Made by a program: the position numbers and the translations under genes. A stretch of 64,000 nt of DNA from Sphingomonas sp. HF-S4 (lineage in GTDB: Bacteria > Pseudomonadota > Alphaproteobacteria > Sphingomonadales > Sphingomonadaceae). Shown piece after piece: positions 24,335 through 32,621 of this stretch. Where the stretch lies: the NCBI RefSeq assembly GCF_032911445.1, contig NZ_JAWJEJ010000001.1, positions 868,001 to 932,000 of the forward strand. Reading direction: 5' to 3'. Numbering within the stretch: position 1 is the stretch's first letter; every line of letters begins with the position of its first letter. The notes under the pieces were generated by a model. That model was not told the origin of the DNA and searched no databases. It saw only the letters and a list, made by a program, of their open reading frames with translations.

Positions 24335-26626
24335 ATGACCCAGATCCACACTCTGTTACGCGCGTCCATCTCCTGCCTCGCGATCGCTACCGCCGGGATT
24401 CCCGCGGCAGCGATGGCCCAGTCTGCCGACGCCGAAGCCGAGGCCAGTGATTCCTATGGCGACATCGTCGTGACGGCGCGCCGCCGCGAAGAAAGCCTGC
24501 AAGAGGTGCCGCTGACCATCACGGCGCTGTCCGAGGAGCAGTTGCAGCGCACCGGCACGAGCAGCCTTGCCGATCTGGCGACGCAGACGCCCGGTCTTGC
24601 CTTCCAGGATTCGAACGGCGCGTTCCAGGCGCCGGTGATCCGCGGCGTCGCGCAGGTCGATCAGGTCGGTGCACAGGGCAATGTCGGCGTATTCGTCGAC
24701 GGCGTGTATCTCAACAATCGCTCCGGCCTCGAGTTCGGGCTGATGGACATCGCCCGGATCGAAGTGGTGAAGGGCCCGCAGAGCGCGCTTTATGGCCGCA
24801 ACACCTTCGCGGGCGCGATCAACTATGTCACGCGCGCGCCGAGCACCAAGGAGTTCGGCGGCACCTTCATCGGCGAGATCGGCGATTATGGCCGTCGGAA
24901 GATATCCGCCAGCCTCAACGTGCCGCTCGTCCAGGACATGCTCGCGGTGCGGCTGTTCGGCGGCTACGCCAAGTTCGACGGCACGATCCTCAACGAACGC
25001 GACGGCGAGAATATCGGCGGCTACGACCACCGCTACACCTTTGGCGGGACCGTGCTGTTCCAGCCGACGCCAGAGCTGTCGATCAAGCTGTTCGCCTCGC
25101 ACACCGATCAGGAGAACGACCAGGGGCCGCTGGTCGGCATGCCCTCGATCGCCAATAATTGCGGATCGCAGGTCGTACGCTCCGGGGTGACCTACAACAC
25201 GCTGCTGTGCGGTGAGCTGCCCAAGTTCACCAGCGTCAACATGGATACCAATATCGGCTATGGCCTGCGCGGCGACAGCGACCTGTTCTACGGCACGGCG
25301 ACCTATGATTTCGGCGGTGCCGCGCTCACAGCGCTGGTCAGCCACACCAAGGCCGGCTTCTCGTCGCTGATCGACACCACGGCGGATCCGACCGCAATCA
25401 ACACGCCCGCAGGCACGCGCTCGCGCCAGCAATTCACCAATTCGGTCGGCGACGCCTCGAAGGAAACCGCAGTCGACATCCGGCTCGATTCGACCGGCAG
25501 CGGCCCGCTGCAATGGACGATCGGCGCCTATTTCTTCGATTCGAACGTGTCCGACATCCTCGAGCTTTCCGGCCAGCCGGTCGGCCAGCCCAATTCGACC
25601 CCCGTCGCTTTCTCGCAGCGCGGCGGCATCCTCGATACCAAGGGCTGGGCGATCTACGGGTCGGCGGCGTTCAAGTTCAGCGACGCGTTCAACGCCCAAC
25701 TCGAGCTGCGCTATAATGACGAGAAGCAGGATTTCTCGGGCCGCGGCACCGCGGCGGCGGCGCGTGGATCGAACGACTACAAGTTCCTCACCCCGCGGCT
25801 GACGCTCAACTACCAGCTCGACGGTGCGCTGGTCTATGCCTCGGCCGCGCGCGGCTACAAGACCGGCGGGTTCAATTCGAACGCGTTCGGGCTGCCGCAG
25901 TTCATCTACGAAGCCGAGACCAACTGGACCTACGAGCTCGGCATGAAGACCAATCCGGTGCGCGGGCTGCAGCTCAACGGCGCGGCGTTCTACATCGACT
26001 GGAACGACCTGCAGGCGCAGGTGCAGATCCCCAGCTCGACACTGAACGTGGTGCAGAACAATGGCGGCGCCCGCTCGGTCGGCGTCGAGCTCGACGCGAC
26101 CTATAACTTCACGCCCGATCTGTTCCTGCGCGTTTCTGGCACCAAGCTGCGTCCCACCTACAAGGACGACGTCCTCGACGGCGAGGTCGCGGCGCCGTGC
26201 GGCGACATCACCGGCAGCCAGATCGCGGTTCGTGGATGTTCGTACGCGGTCGGCGGCAACCAGCTTTCGCGCACCACCGATTTCCAGTTCGCGATCAACG
26301 CGGGATATACCGCGCGCGACATCGTGCCAGGCGTGAATGCCTATATCCGCGGCGACTACAGCTATCAGGCAAGCAAGTTCAGCGACTCGCTGAACTTCCA
26401 GCGCCAGGGCGATATCGAGCTCGCCAATGCCCGTATCGGCATCGAGCCGGCCGCGGGCGTCGATATCTCGCTCTGGGTCAAGAACCTGTTCGATTACAAA
26501 TACAACGCCCGCGCCACGGTGGTAGGATCGGTGGCCGACGGCTCGCCGCTCTCGGGCATCACCTATACCCGAGTCTATCCCGGCGAGCGGCGTACCTGGG
26601 GCCTGACTGGGTCGTATCGCTTTTGA
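24335..26626 (+). CDS. TonB-dependent outer-membrane receptor 2
   Basis: A 763-residue receptor preceded by AAGGGAG. The signal peptide ends near AAMAQS. DIVVTARRREESLQEVPL is the TonB-box region. The plug has PVIRGVAQVDQVGAQGN, FVDGVYLNN and VVKGPQSALYGRNTFAGAIN. The barrel ends with WVKNLFDYKYNA and the terminal aromatic SYRF. It is paralogous to receptor 1, and both belong to the large sphingomonad group used for aromatic or plant-derived substrates. The next two genes are a small-protein/methyltransferase module, exactly as at the end of the receptor 1 operon. Substrate unknown. Confidence 0.93.
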   Translation: MTQIHTLLRASISCLAIATAGIPAAAMAQSADAEAEASDSYGDIVVTARRREESLQEVPLTITALSEEQLQRTGTSSLADLATQTPGLAFQDSNGAFQAPVIRGVAQVDQVGAQGNVGVFVDGVYLNNRSGLEFGLMDIARIEVVKGPQSALYGRNTFAGAINYVTRAPSTKEFGGTFIGEIGDYGRRKISASLNVPLVQDMLAVRLFGGYAKFDGTILNERDGENIGGYDHRYTFGGTVLFQPTPELSIKLFASHTDQENDQGPLVGMPSIANNCGSQVVRSGVTYNTLLCGELPKFTSVNMDTNIGYGLRGDSDLFYGTATYDFGGAALTALVSHTKAGFSSLIDTTADPTAINTPAGTRSRQQFTNSVGDASKETAVDIRLDSTGSGPLQWTIGAYFFDSNVSDILELSGQPVGQPNSTPVAFSQRGGILDTKGWAIYGSAAFKFSDAFNAQLELRYNDEKQDFSGRGTAAAARGSNDYKFLTPRLTLNYQLDGALVYASAARGYKTGGFNSNAFGLPQFIYEAETNWTYELGMKTNPVRGLQLNGAAFYIDWNDLQAQVQIPSSTLNVVQNNGGARSVGVELDATYNFTPDLFLRVSGTKLRPTYKDDVLDGEVAAPCGDITGSQIAVRGCSYAVGGNQLSRTTDFQFAINAGYTARDIVPGVNAYIRGDYSYQASKFSDSLNFQRQGDIELANARIGIEPAAGVDISLWVKNLFDYKYNARATVVGSVADGSPLSGITYTRVYPGERRTWGLTGSYRF

Positions 26627-26690
26627 GCGAGCGGGGCCGGGATATCGTGATCTGAGCCACTAACGAAAACAAGAATCCAGAAGGAACATC

Positions 26691-27005
26691 ATGTCCAACA
26701 CGTATCTCGGCCCCGACAATATCGATGATCTCGGGCGCATGGTCACCGCGCTGCTCACCGAATTGTGGATCACCCGCGATCGGGTGGCGGTGCTCGAGCG
26801 GCTGCTGGAGGAGCAGGGCGTAGTCGCGCCGCGTGCCGTCGATGACTATATTCCTACCCCCGAATTCGATGCCGAACTCGAGACGATCCGCGACCGGATG
26901 GCGGGCAACGTGATCGGCGCGCCGCTCGCTGCCCGCGAGCGCAGCGTCGACCAGATCCTCGAACGCGCGGGCCTGTCGCGACCGAAGTCCGGGGAGCAGG
27001 CATGA
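26691..27005 (+). CDS. small conserved helical protein, methyltransferase partner, copy C
   Basis: A 104-residue protein with the clearest family features: NIDDLGRMVTALLTELWITR, then DRVAVLERLLEEQGV, the VDDYIPTPEFD linker, and a second helix with ETIRDRMAGNVI. DDLG, TAL, E-L-W-(I/V)-T, DR, LE, L-x-EQGV and VD-Y-x-P are shared with copies A and/or B. AGAAGGAACATC precedes the ATG. The stop overlaps the methyltransferase start (ATGA). I know of no named family. The heptad-like spacing of Leu/Ile/Val in helix 1 suggests a coiled-coil dimer or a docking helix for the methyltransferase. Confidence 0.75.
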   Translation: MSNTYLGPDNIDDLGRMVTALLTELWITRDRVAVLERLLEEQGVVAPRAVDDYIPTPEFDAELETIRDRMAGNVIGAPLAARERSVDQILERAGLSRPKSGEQA

Positions 27006-28075
27006 GCGCGATCGGCCAGCATGGCCGCGCGGGCGTCGACATGCTCGGCGCGATGCAGAAATTCGCTTCGGGGCAAGTCCGCCGCGCGGCTAGAGAAGCA
27101 TTCTACGCCGACCCCGCTGCCGACGCGCTGAAAGGCGGCCCCCCCGCGCCGGACCGCACCAGCATCATGCAATGGGTAGGGCAGGCACGCGATGCCGCCG
27201 AAGGGCAGCCGCTCTATCGAATCGAGCGCTTCGTCCAGGCCTATGTCGCGCTGTCGATCTACGAGTTCGGCATCCCCGCAGTCGAGCGCGTGCGGGATCG
27301 CTTCCCCGTGCCTTCAGATGCCGATGCCGACGCTGGGATCGAGACCGATCCGGCGCTCGTCATGCCCGATTATTATGGCCATGACTGGCATCTGCGCCCC
27401 GGCGGCTGGGACGGCTACGACCTCTACGGTCCGCACGGCGCGCATGTCATCCGCCCGATCTTCAAGCTCGGCGGGTTCGCCGCCGCGCCGGTCGGCAGCA
27501 ATATCGGCCAGCAGCGGCTCGATGTGATCGCCGAGCTTCCCCGCCGCGACTATCGACGAATCTACGAACCCGGCTGCGGCAACGGCGCCACGCTGGCAGC
27601 GCTGCACAAGAGCTTTCCCGATGCCGAACTGGTCGCATCCGACCTATCGCTCGAACAACTGCGCGCTGCCCGCCGGCTGACCGACGCGCTCGGCATTCCC
27701 GCGACGCTGCGCCAGCGCGATGCCGCGACTTCCACGGGCGAGGAATCCGAGAGCTTCGACGCCGTCGTGACCTTCGCGCTGCATCACGAATTGCCGCACG
27801 CCGCCAACGTCGCGCTGCTCGCCGAGATGTTCCGCATCCTCAAGCCTGGCGGCGACATCGTCCTCTCCGATCCACCGCCGTTCCGCGCGATCGATCCGTT
27901 CCACGCAGTGCTGCTCGACTGGGACACGGTCCATCGCGAGGAGCCCTTCTTCTCCGAAGCCGGCGCCTCCGATTGGGGCGCCGAGATGGCGCGGATCGGG
28001 TTCGTCCACGTCCAGGCCTATCCGCTCGGCCCCGACAGCTATCCATGGGTAACTCGCGCCATTAAGCCGGCCTGA
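27002..28075 (+). CDS. class I SAM-dependent methyltransferase with helical N-domain, copy C
   Basis: A 357-residue protein. The N-domain begins GRAGVDMLGAMQKFASGQVR and is helical to about 110. The family patch HDWHLRPGGWDGYDLYGPHG is at 127-146. The Rossmann core has IYEPGCGNGATLAAL, then LVASDLSLEQL, FDAVVTFALHHELPHA, and the post-motif segment ILKPGGDIVLSDPPPFRAID. The last part WDTVHREEPFF...DWGAEMARIGF is shared with copy D. It starts in an ATGA overlap with small protein C and ends directly against the stop of a LysR gene. The closest relative in the window is copy D. Methyl acceptor unknown. Confidence 0.87.
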   Translation: MSAIGQHGRAGVDMLGAMQKFASGQVRRAAREAFYADPAADALKGGPPAPDRTSIMQWVGQARDAAEGQPLYRIERFVQAYVALSIYEFGIPAVERVRDRFPVPSDADADAGIETDPALVMPDYYGHDWHLRPGGWDGYDLYGPHGAHVIRPIFKLGGFAAAPVGSNIGQQRLDVIAELPRRDYRRIYEPGCGNGATLAALHKSFPDAELVASDLSLEQLRAARRLTDALGIPATLRQRDAATSTGEESESFDAVVTFALHHELPHAANVALLAEMFRILKPGGDIVLSDPPPFRAIDPFHAVLLDWDTVHREEPFFSEAGASDWGAEMARIGFVHVQAYPLGPDSYPWVTRAIKPA

Positions 28076-28978
28076 CTAGCCGATCGTTGCGGCTAGCTCC
28101 CGGAAGCGATCCATCAGCGCCGCGACAGCGGGCGTGCGGATCAGGTCGGGGCGATAGATCAGCCCGCCCTCGGGCTCGCTCGCGGGGCTCTCGACCGTGT
28201 CGATGCGGACCAGCCGATCGACAAGCAACGGCGACTGCGCCACCGGATCGGGCAGGATCGTCAGGAACGCGTTGGTGCCGAGCAATTGCGCGAGCAGTGC
28301 GATCGAGCTGCTCTGCACCAGCCGCCCCGGCGGCATCACCCCGCGATCGGTGAAGAAGGCCGAGAAGGTCGTGCGCAACGAGGTGCTTCCGGCAAGCGCC
28401 CAGTCGCAATCGGCGAGTTGCTCGACACTCAGCTTGCTGCCTCCCGCCAGCGGGTGGTTGACCCCGGCATAGGTGCCGCAGGGCATCACGAACAGGCTCT
28501 CATAGATCAGCCGCGGGTCGCGGAAGCCCGGGACGAACAGCGAGAAGGCGAAATCCAGCTCCTCCTTCACCAGCCGCCGGCTGAGCTCGGGATCGGAGCG
28601 CGTGACGACGGTGATGTCGACATCGCGATTCTCCGCGCTGAACCGGCCGAGTACGTCTTGGGCGACAGTATAGGCGAAGACGTTGTGCAGCCCGATCTCG
28701 GCATGCCCGCTCTTCATCGCCTTGTACGCCAGCATCTCGTTGAGCGTCCTCGCACGCGCGTTCCAGATACTCTGCGCGCGCGGCAGCAGTTGCCGGCCGA
28801 ATTCGGTGAGGGACACGCCGCGCGCCTCGCGCTTGAACAGCGGCAGGCCGAGCAGGTCCTCGAGCGTGCGAATGCTGCGGCTGACCCCCGATTGGGTGAG
28901 GTTCAGCTCGTCCGCCGCCTTGCCGACGCTGCCGAGCTGCGCGGTGACGATGAAATGGTGGAGATGCTGCATTTCCAT
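28076..28978 (-). CDS. LysR-family transcriptional regulator
   Basis: A 300-residue LysR protein. The helix-turn-helix is at about 4-62 (FIVTAQLGSVGKAADELNLT, then SGVSRSIRTLEDLLGLPLF). The effector domain starts about 92 (HAEIGLHNVFAY). It lies between methyltransferases C and D, convergent with C (stops adjoin with no gap) and divergent from D. A perfect palindrome TATAGTC-N10-GACTATA stands 32-56 bases before its own start. LysR proteins usually control the divergent gene, here methyltransferase D. A start two codons downstream (28972) is equally possible. Confidence 0.92.
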   Translation of the reverse strand: MEMQHLHHFIVTAQLGSVGKAADELNLTQSGVSRSIRTLEDLLGLPLFKREARGVSLTEFGRQLLPRAQSIWNARARTLNEMLAYKAMKSGHAEIGLHNVFAYTVAQDVLGRFSAENRDVDITVVTRSDPELSRRLVKEELDFAFSLFVPGFRDPRLIYESLFVMPCGTYAGVNHPLAGGSKLSVEQLADCDWALAGSTSLRTTFSAFFTDRGVMPPGRLVQSSSIALLAQLLGTNAFLTILPDPVAQSPLLVDRLVRIDTVESPASEPEGGLIYRPDLIRTPAVAALMDRFRELAATIG

Positions 28979-29010
28979 CGGCCGACTCTCTTTGCATTTA
29001 AGTAATGAGT

Positions 29011-29034
29011 TATAGTCATGGAAACCAGACTATA
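29011..29034. promoter_or_regulatory. LysR-type operator, TATAGTC-N10-GACTATA
   Basis: A perfect 7-bp inverted repeat with a 10-base spacer sits in the 123-base divergent gap between the LysR gene and methyltransferase D. Size, spacing and AT-rich arms match LysR recognition sites (T-N11-A class). This is the strongest operator candidate in the window. Confidence 0.7.
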
Positions 29035-29101
29035 TCGAGTTTGAAATGTCATGGAGGCATATCTTAGCCTCGCGTCATCGAATCGTAAGAAAGGGACGCA
29101 C

Positions 29102-30241
29102 ATGACCTTTTTCACCAGCGCTACGCCGCAAGGCGCGCAACCGGCATTCGGGCTCTCGCAGAACGGAAGAGCCGGGATGCAGATGCTGGGCTCGATCCAG
29201 AAATTCGCCTCGACCCGGTTGCGCAGCACCGCCCGGGCGAACTTCGAAGGGGCCGAGGCGGGCGCGGCGCTACACGAGGAGCATGTCGATGGCGCGAGCG
29301 ATCGCCATTCGGTGGCCGATCGGGTCAAGCGTGCCAAGGCGGTCGCCTATGCGGACCCGGTGTTTCGCCTGGAGCGCTTCTTCCAGCGCTATGTCGCCGA
29401 GGAGAATTTCAACCGCGGCATCCCCGCGATCGAGGAGCGTCGTTCGCAGTTCGAGGCGTTCCTGGTGCCCGGCGGCACGGGGCGGGGGAGGCTCCAGCTC
29501 GATCCCACGATCGATCCGCCCGCTTATCATGCCAGGACCGAGTGGCATCTCGAGCCCGGCGGCTGGGACGGCTACGACCTCTACGGCCCGCTCTTCGCCT
29601 TCGCGGTGGGCCCGCACGTGTTCCGCCACGGCGGCTATGCCGCGGTCGGGCCCGGCACCGACATCACCCGCCAGCGGATCGATGCGGTCCGCCAATTGCC
29701 ACGCGAGCGCTACGAGCGGATCTACGAGCCGGGTTGCGGAGGGGTCTCCACCTTCCGCGCCATCGCCGCGGTGCACCCCGAGGCGGAACTGGCTGGGTGC
29801 GATCTGTCGCCGCTGCTGCTGCGCAATGGCCATCTTCTCGCCGAGCGGCAGGGCATCCAGGTCGATCTCAAGCAATGCGATGCCACCGCCACCGGTGAGC
29901 CCGATGCAAGCGTCGATGCCGTCGTCACCTATGCGCTGCATCACGAGCTTCCGCCCAAGGAGAACGCAGCGCTGTTCCGCGAGATGTTCCGCATCCTCAA
30001 GCCCGGCGGCGATATCGTGCTGAGCGATCCCCCGCCGTTCCGCGCGGTCGACATCTTCCACGCGGTTGTGCTCGACTGGGATACCGATCACCGCGAGGAG
30101 CCGTTCTTCAGCGCCTCGTGCCTCGCCGATTGGGGCGTGGAACTGGCGGGTGCCGGCTTCACCCAGGTCGAGGCCTATGCCATCGGCCCGGACGGCTATC
30201 CGTGGATCACTCGCGCCCGGAAGCCCGAGACGGTGCAATAG
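29102..30241 (+). CDS. class I SAM-dependent methyltransferase with helical N-domain, copy D
   Basis: A 379-residue paralogue of copy C. The N-domain repeats the pattern GRAGMQMLGSIQKFASTRLR. The patch is TEWHLEPGGWDGYDLYGP. Motif I reads IYEPGCGGVSTFRAI, slightly altered from GCGNG. It keeps VVTYALHHELPPKENAA, ILKPGGDIVLSDPPPFRAVD, WDTDHREEPFF and DWGVELAGAGF. GAAAGGGA precedes the ATG. It has no small helical partner gene beside it, unlike copies A-C. It is divergent from the LysR gene, whose operator it shares, and convergent with a DUF1330 gene 3 bases away. Function unknown; a tandem duplicate of copy C is likely. Confidence 0.86.
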   Translation: MTFFTSATPQGAQPAFGLSQNGRAGMQMLGSIQKFASTRLRSTARANFEGAEAGAALHEEHVDGASDRHSVADRVKRAKAVAYADPVFRLERFFQRYVAEENFNRGIPAIEERRSQFEAFLVPGGTGRGRLQLDPTIDPPAYHARTEWHLEPGGWDGYDLYGPLFAFAVGPHVFRHGGYAAVGPGTDITRQRIDAVRQLPRERYERIYEPGCGGVSTFRAIAAVHPEAELAGCDLSPLLLRNGHLLAERQGIQVDLKQCDATATGEPDASVDAVVTYALHHELPPKENAALFREMFRILKPGGDIVLSDPPPFRAVDIFHAVVLDWDTDHREEPFFSASCLADWGVELAGAGFTQVEAYAIGPDGYPWITRARKPETVQ

Positions 30242-30244
30242 ACT

Positions 30245-30532
30245 TCAGGCGATCAGCCGAATGCGGAAGCTGCCCGCCGCCTCGCGCAGCGGCCGCGCGG
30301 CCTGATATTCGTGCGAGGCGATATAGGCGCGCGCCGCCTCGGCGCTGGGAAAGCCGATCGCTACGACATGCTCGGGCTCGCCGGGCGCGCCCTCCAGTGT
30401 CTCGATCGCGCTGCCGCGGACCAGCATTTCCCCGCCGATACGCTCGTTCAATCCCGCGATCGCCGTCCGATAGGCGGCGAACGCTGTCGCGTCGCGCACG
30501 GTCACGGTGGTGAGGATGAAGGCCTGATGCAT
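30245..30532 (-). CDS. DUF1330 protein, copy 2
   Basis: A 95-residue DUF1330 protein. It has HQAFILTTVTVRDATAFAAYR, IGGEMLVRGSAIETLEG and HVVAIGFPSAEAARAYIASHE. Start ATG at 30532 is chosen because GGAG lies 6 bases upstream; the adjoining ATG at 30535 is too close. It is related to, but clearly diverged from, the copy at 7.3 kb. It converges on methyltransferase D. Its role is unknown; the family often accompanies catabolic gene sets. Confidence 0.8.
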   Translation of the reverse strand: MHQAFILTTVTVRDATAFAAYRTAIAGLNERIGGEMLVRGSAIETLEGAPGEPEHVVAIGFPSAEAARAYIASHEYQAARPLREAAGSFRIRLIA

Positions 30533-30687
30533 CATGTGCTCCGTGTTGAGGCGGCGAGGGGATGTGCCCCGGCGCCTGCGCCCGGAACCGCCGATCGACG
30601 CTTTGTTCGCCAGGTAGATAGCGCGTGGCAATTGCGGCGCCGCGCCGCCGGGGCTGCCTATGCTCGAACATCTGAGGAGACCCGACC

Positions 30688-31152
30688 ATGACGATCCGTA
30701 TCGCGCTGCTGGTTACCTTGGCCGCGGCATTGCCCGTGGCTGCCGCCGCACAGGAGGCGCCGCAGACCAAGGAACAGGCGCAAGCCGAGATCTGGGCCAA
30801 GGAGCAGGCGATCTACGCCGCGCGGGGCAAAGGCGATATCACCGTCTATCTCGCCAACACCGCGACCGATTATCTCGCCTGGCCGCCGCTGCGCGCGACG
30901 CCCGAGGGGAATTCGGGGCTCAACAAAACCGGGCAGGAATTGAAGGGCAAGAATCAGGAGCTGCTGGCGATGCATCTCACCGGCTTTGCGCTGAACGGCA
31001 CCACCGCGGTCATCTACTACGACACCCACCGCACCCGCCGTTCCGACGGCACCCCCGCCGACGACCGCTTCGAAGTCACCCACACCTGGGTGCGCGAGGG
31101 GGGGACGTGGAAGGTGTTCGGCGGCATGGCTCGGGCAACGCCCGAGCGCTGA
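30688..31152 (+). CDS. exported SnoaL/DUF4440-like (NTF2-fold) protein
   Basis: A 154-residue protein with a signal peptide (MTIRIALLVTLAAALPVAAAAQ) after a GAGGAG ribosome-binding site. The mature part fits the NTF2-like cone: AQAEIWAKEQAIYAARGKGD, YLANTATDYLAWPP, then AVIYYDTHRTRR and FEVTHTWVREGGTWKVFGG, the last strand pair being typical of DUF4440. These folds bind small ligands or act as ketosteroid-isomerase-like enzymes. It is the first gene of an operon with an amidohydrolase (1-base gap) and an SDR. Its role is unknown. Confidence 0.75.
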   Translation: MTIRIALLVTLAAALPVAAAAQEAPQTKEQAQAEIWAKEQAIYAARGKGDITVYLANTATDYLAWPPLRATPEGNSGLNKTGQELKGKNQELLAMHLTGFALNGTTAVIYYDTHRTRRSDGTPADDRFEVTHTWVREGGTWKVFGGMARATPER

Positions 31153-31153
31153 C

Positions 31154-32614
31154 ATGGACGCCGCACCCCGCACTGTCGATACGCTGATCCGCAACGCCAC
31201 GGTCGTCACGGTCGATGCCGGGCGAAGGGTGTTCACGAACGGCTTCGTCGCGTTCGACGGCGGATTGATCGCTGGTGTCGGCCCGATGGCTGAGTGCGGC
31301 TTTGCGGGGCGCGAGACGATCGATGCGCGGGGACGGATTCTGCTTCCCGGCATCGCCAACGCGCACAACCACCTCGTCCAGGTCGCCTTCCGCGGCTACA
31401 ATGACGATCGCTGGCCGGTGCTCGACATCCCGGCGGCGGTCGTCGCCTTGCTGCGCCAGCTCCACGCCTTCACTGCGCGGATGGACGAGGAGCGCAGCTA
31501 TATCCTCACTCGGCTGCACCTGCTGGATCTGCTCAAGTCGGGCTATACCGCGACGCACGACGAGCATTTCACCAATATCCGGAAGGATTCGGCGCAGGGC
31601 AGCTGGCAGGCAGTCGCCGACTCCGGGATGCGTGGGTTCCTGTGCCGCTGCATCGTCAATGCCGATCGCATTCCCGAAGCCGGGCGCGAGACCGCCGAGG
31701 CAGGACTCGTCGAAGCCGAGCGGCTGCGCGCGCGCTTCGCCTCCGATCGGATCGAGATTGCTGCGGGGGTCCTCAACTTCCAGTTCCTGAACGACCCGGA
31801 GGACATGCGCCGCATCGTCGACGGGGCGGATGCGATCGGCATGCGGGTCGATGTCGATATGACCGACAACAGCCGCGGCGCGGCGTTGCGGGCGCGGGGG
31901 TTCGAGGGCGGGCAGGTCGAATACTATCAACGCTTCGGGCTGCTCGACCGGCCGATCTATGCGGGCAAGGCGGTGTCGGTGCTGCCGCACGAGTACGGCC
32001 TGCTCGCCGAGCATGACGCGCGGGTGGCGCTGGTGCCGATGCTGCGTTTCTTCGACGGGACGGGGCTGCGGATTCACGATTTTGTTCGGCATGGGATTCT
32101 GCCCGCGATCGGCACCGATGCGCCGCTGGTCAGCGACTGCCAGAGCCCGTTCGAAGTGATGCGCCAGGCGATTCTCGCGCAGAATCTGGCAGTTAAGAGG
32201 GAACGCGATCCGCCCGAGCAGGCGCTGTGGGCCACGGCGGAGACGATGATCGAGATGGCGACGCTGGGTGGCGCGCGAACCCTGTTCATGGAGGACCGGA
32301 CCGGCACGATCGAGGTCGGCAAGGCAGCGGACTGCGTGATCGTCGACCTCGATCACGCGACCACCCAGCCGACCGGGCTGGGGCGGCGGGCGATCGGCGC
32401 GCTGGTCTGGGCGGGGAGCAGCGTCAATGTCGATACGGTGTTCGTGGGGGGACGGAAATTGCTCGAAAAAGGCCGTTCCGTGACGCTGGACGAGCAAAAA
32501 GTGCGCGAAGATGCGCGGCGGGTGATGGCCGAGATCATCGCCGAGGCGGGGCTCGAAAGCGCCTTGCCGCCGCGCGTGGCCGGCAGCAGTTTCCGTGGCT
32601 GGCAATATCTCTGA
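31154..32614 (+). CDS. amidohydrolase-superfamily protein (ATZ/TRZ/GuaD-like), altered metal site
   Basis: A 486-residue amidohydrolase. An N-terminal beta-sandwich and the HxH motif (ANAHNHLVQV, H71/H73) start the barrel. Later come YTATHDEHFTNI, VLPHEYGLLAEHD, IGTDAPLVSDCQSPFEV with the metal/base Asp, and the C-terminal segment GTIEVGKAADCVIVDLDH. The strand-5 His usual in HxxE (for example IHxAE) is not visible: that region reads MRVDVDMTDNS. This may mean an altered or absent metal site, or an unusual substrate. The family deaminates or dechlorinates heterocycles and hydrolyses cyclic amides. It lies 1 base after the SnoaL-like gene and 7 bases before an SDR gene. Confidence 0.83.
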   Translation: MDAAPRTVDTLIRNATVVTVDAGRRVFTNGFVAFDGGLIAGVGPMAECGFAGRETIDARGRILLPGIANAHNHLVQVAFRGYNDDRWPVLDIPAAVVALLRQLHAFTARMDEERSYILTRLHLLDLLKSGYTATHDEHFTNIRKDSAQGSWQAVADSGMRGFLCRCIVNADRIPEAGRETAEAGLVEAERLRARFASDRIEIAAGVLNFQFLNDPEDMRRIVDGADAIGMRVDVDMTDNSRGAALRARGFEGGQVEYYQRFGLLDRPIYAGKAVSVLPHEYGLLAEHDARVALVPMLRFFDGTGLRIHDFVRHGILPAIGTDAPLVSDCQSPFEVMRQAILAQNLAVKRERDPPEQALWATAETMIEMATLGGARTLFMEDRTGTIEVGKAADCVIVDLDHATTQPTGLGRRAIGALVWAGSSVNVDTVFVGGRKLLEKGRSVTLDEQKVREDARRVMAEIIAEAGLESALPPRVAGSSFRGWQYL

Positions 32615-32621
32615 GGTGTCC

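Noticed and set aside
10751..27005. The small proteins as RiPP precursor peptides for the methyltransferases
   Set aside because: They are helical throughout with conserved charged residues along the whole length. There is no leader/core split, Cys/Ser/Thr-rich core, protease or exporter pattern.
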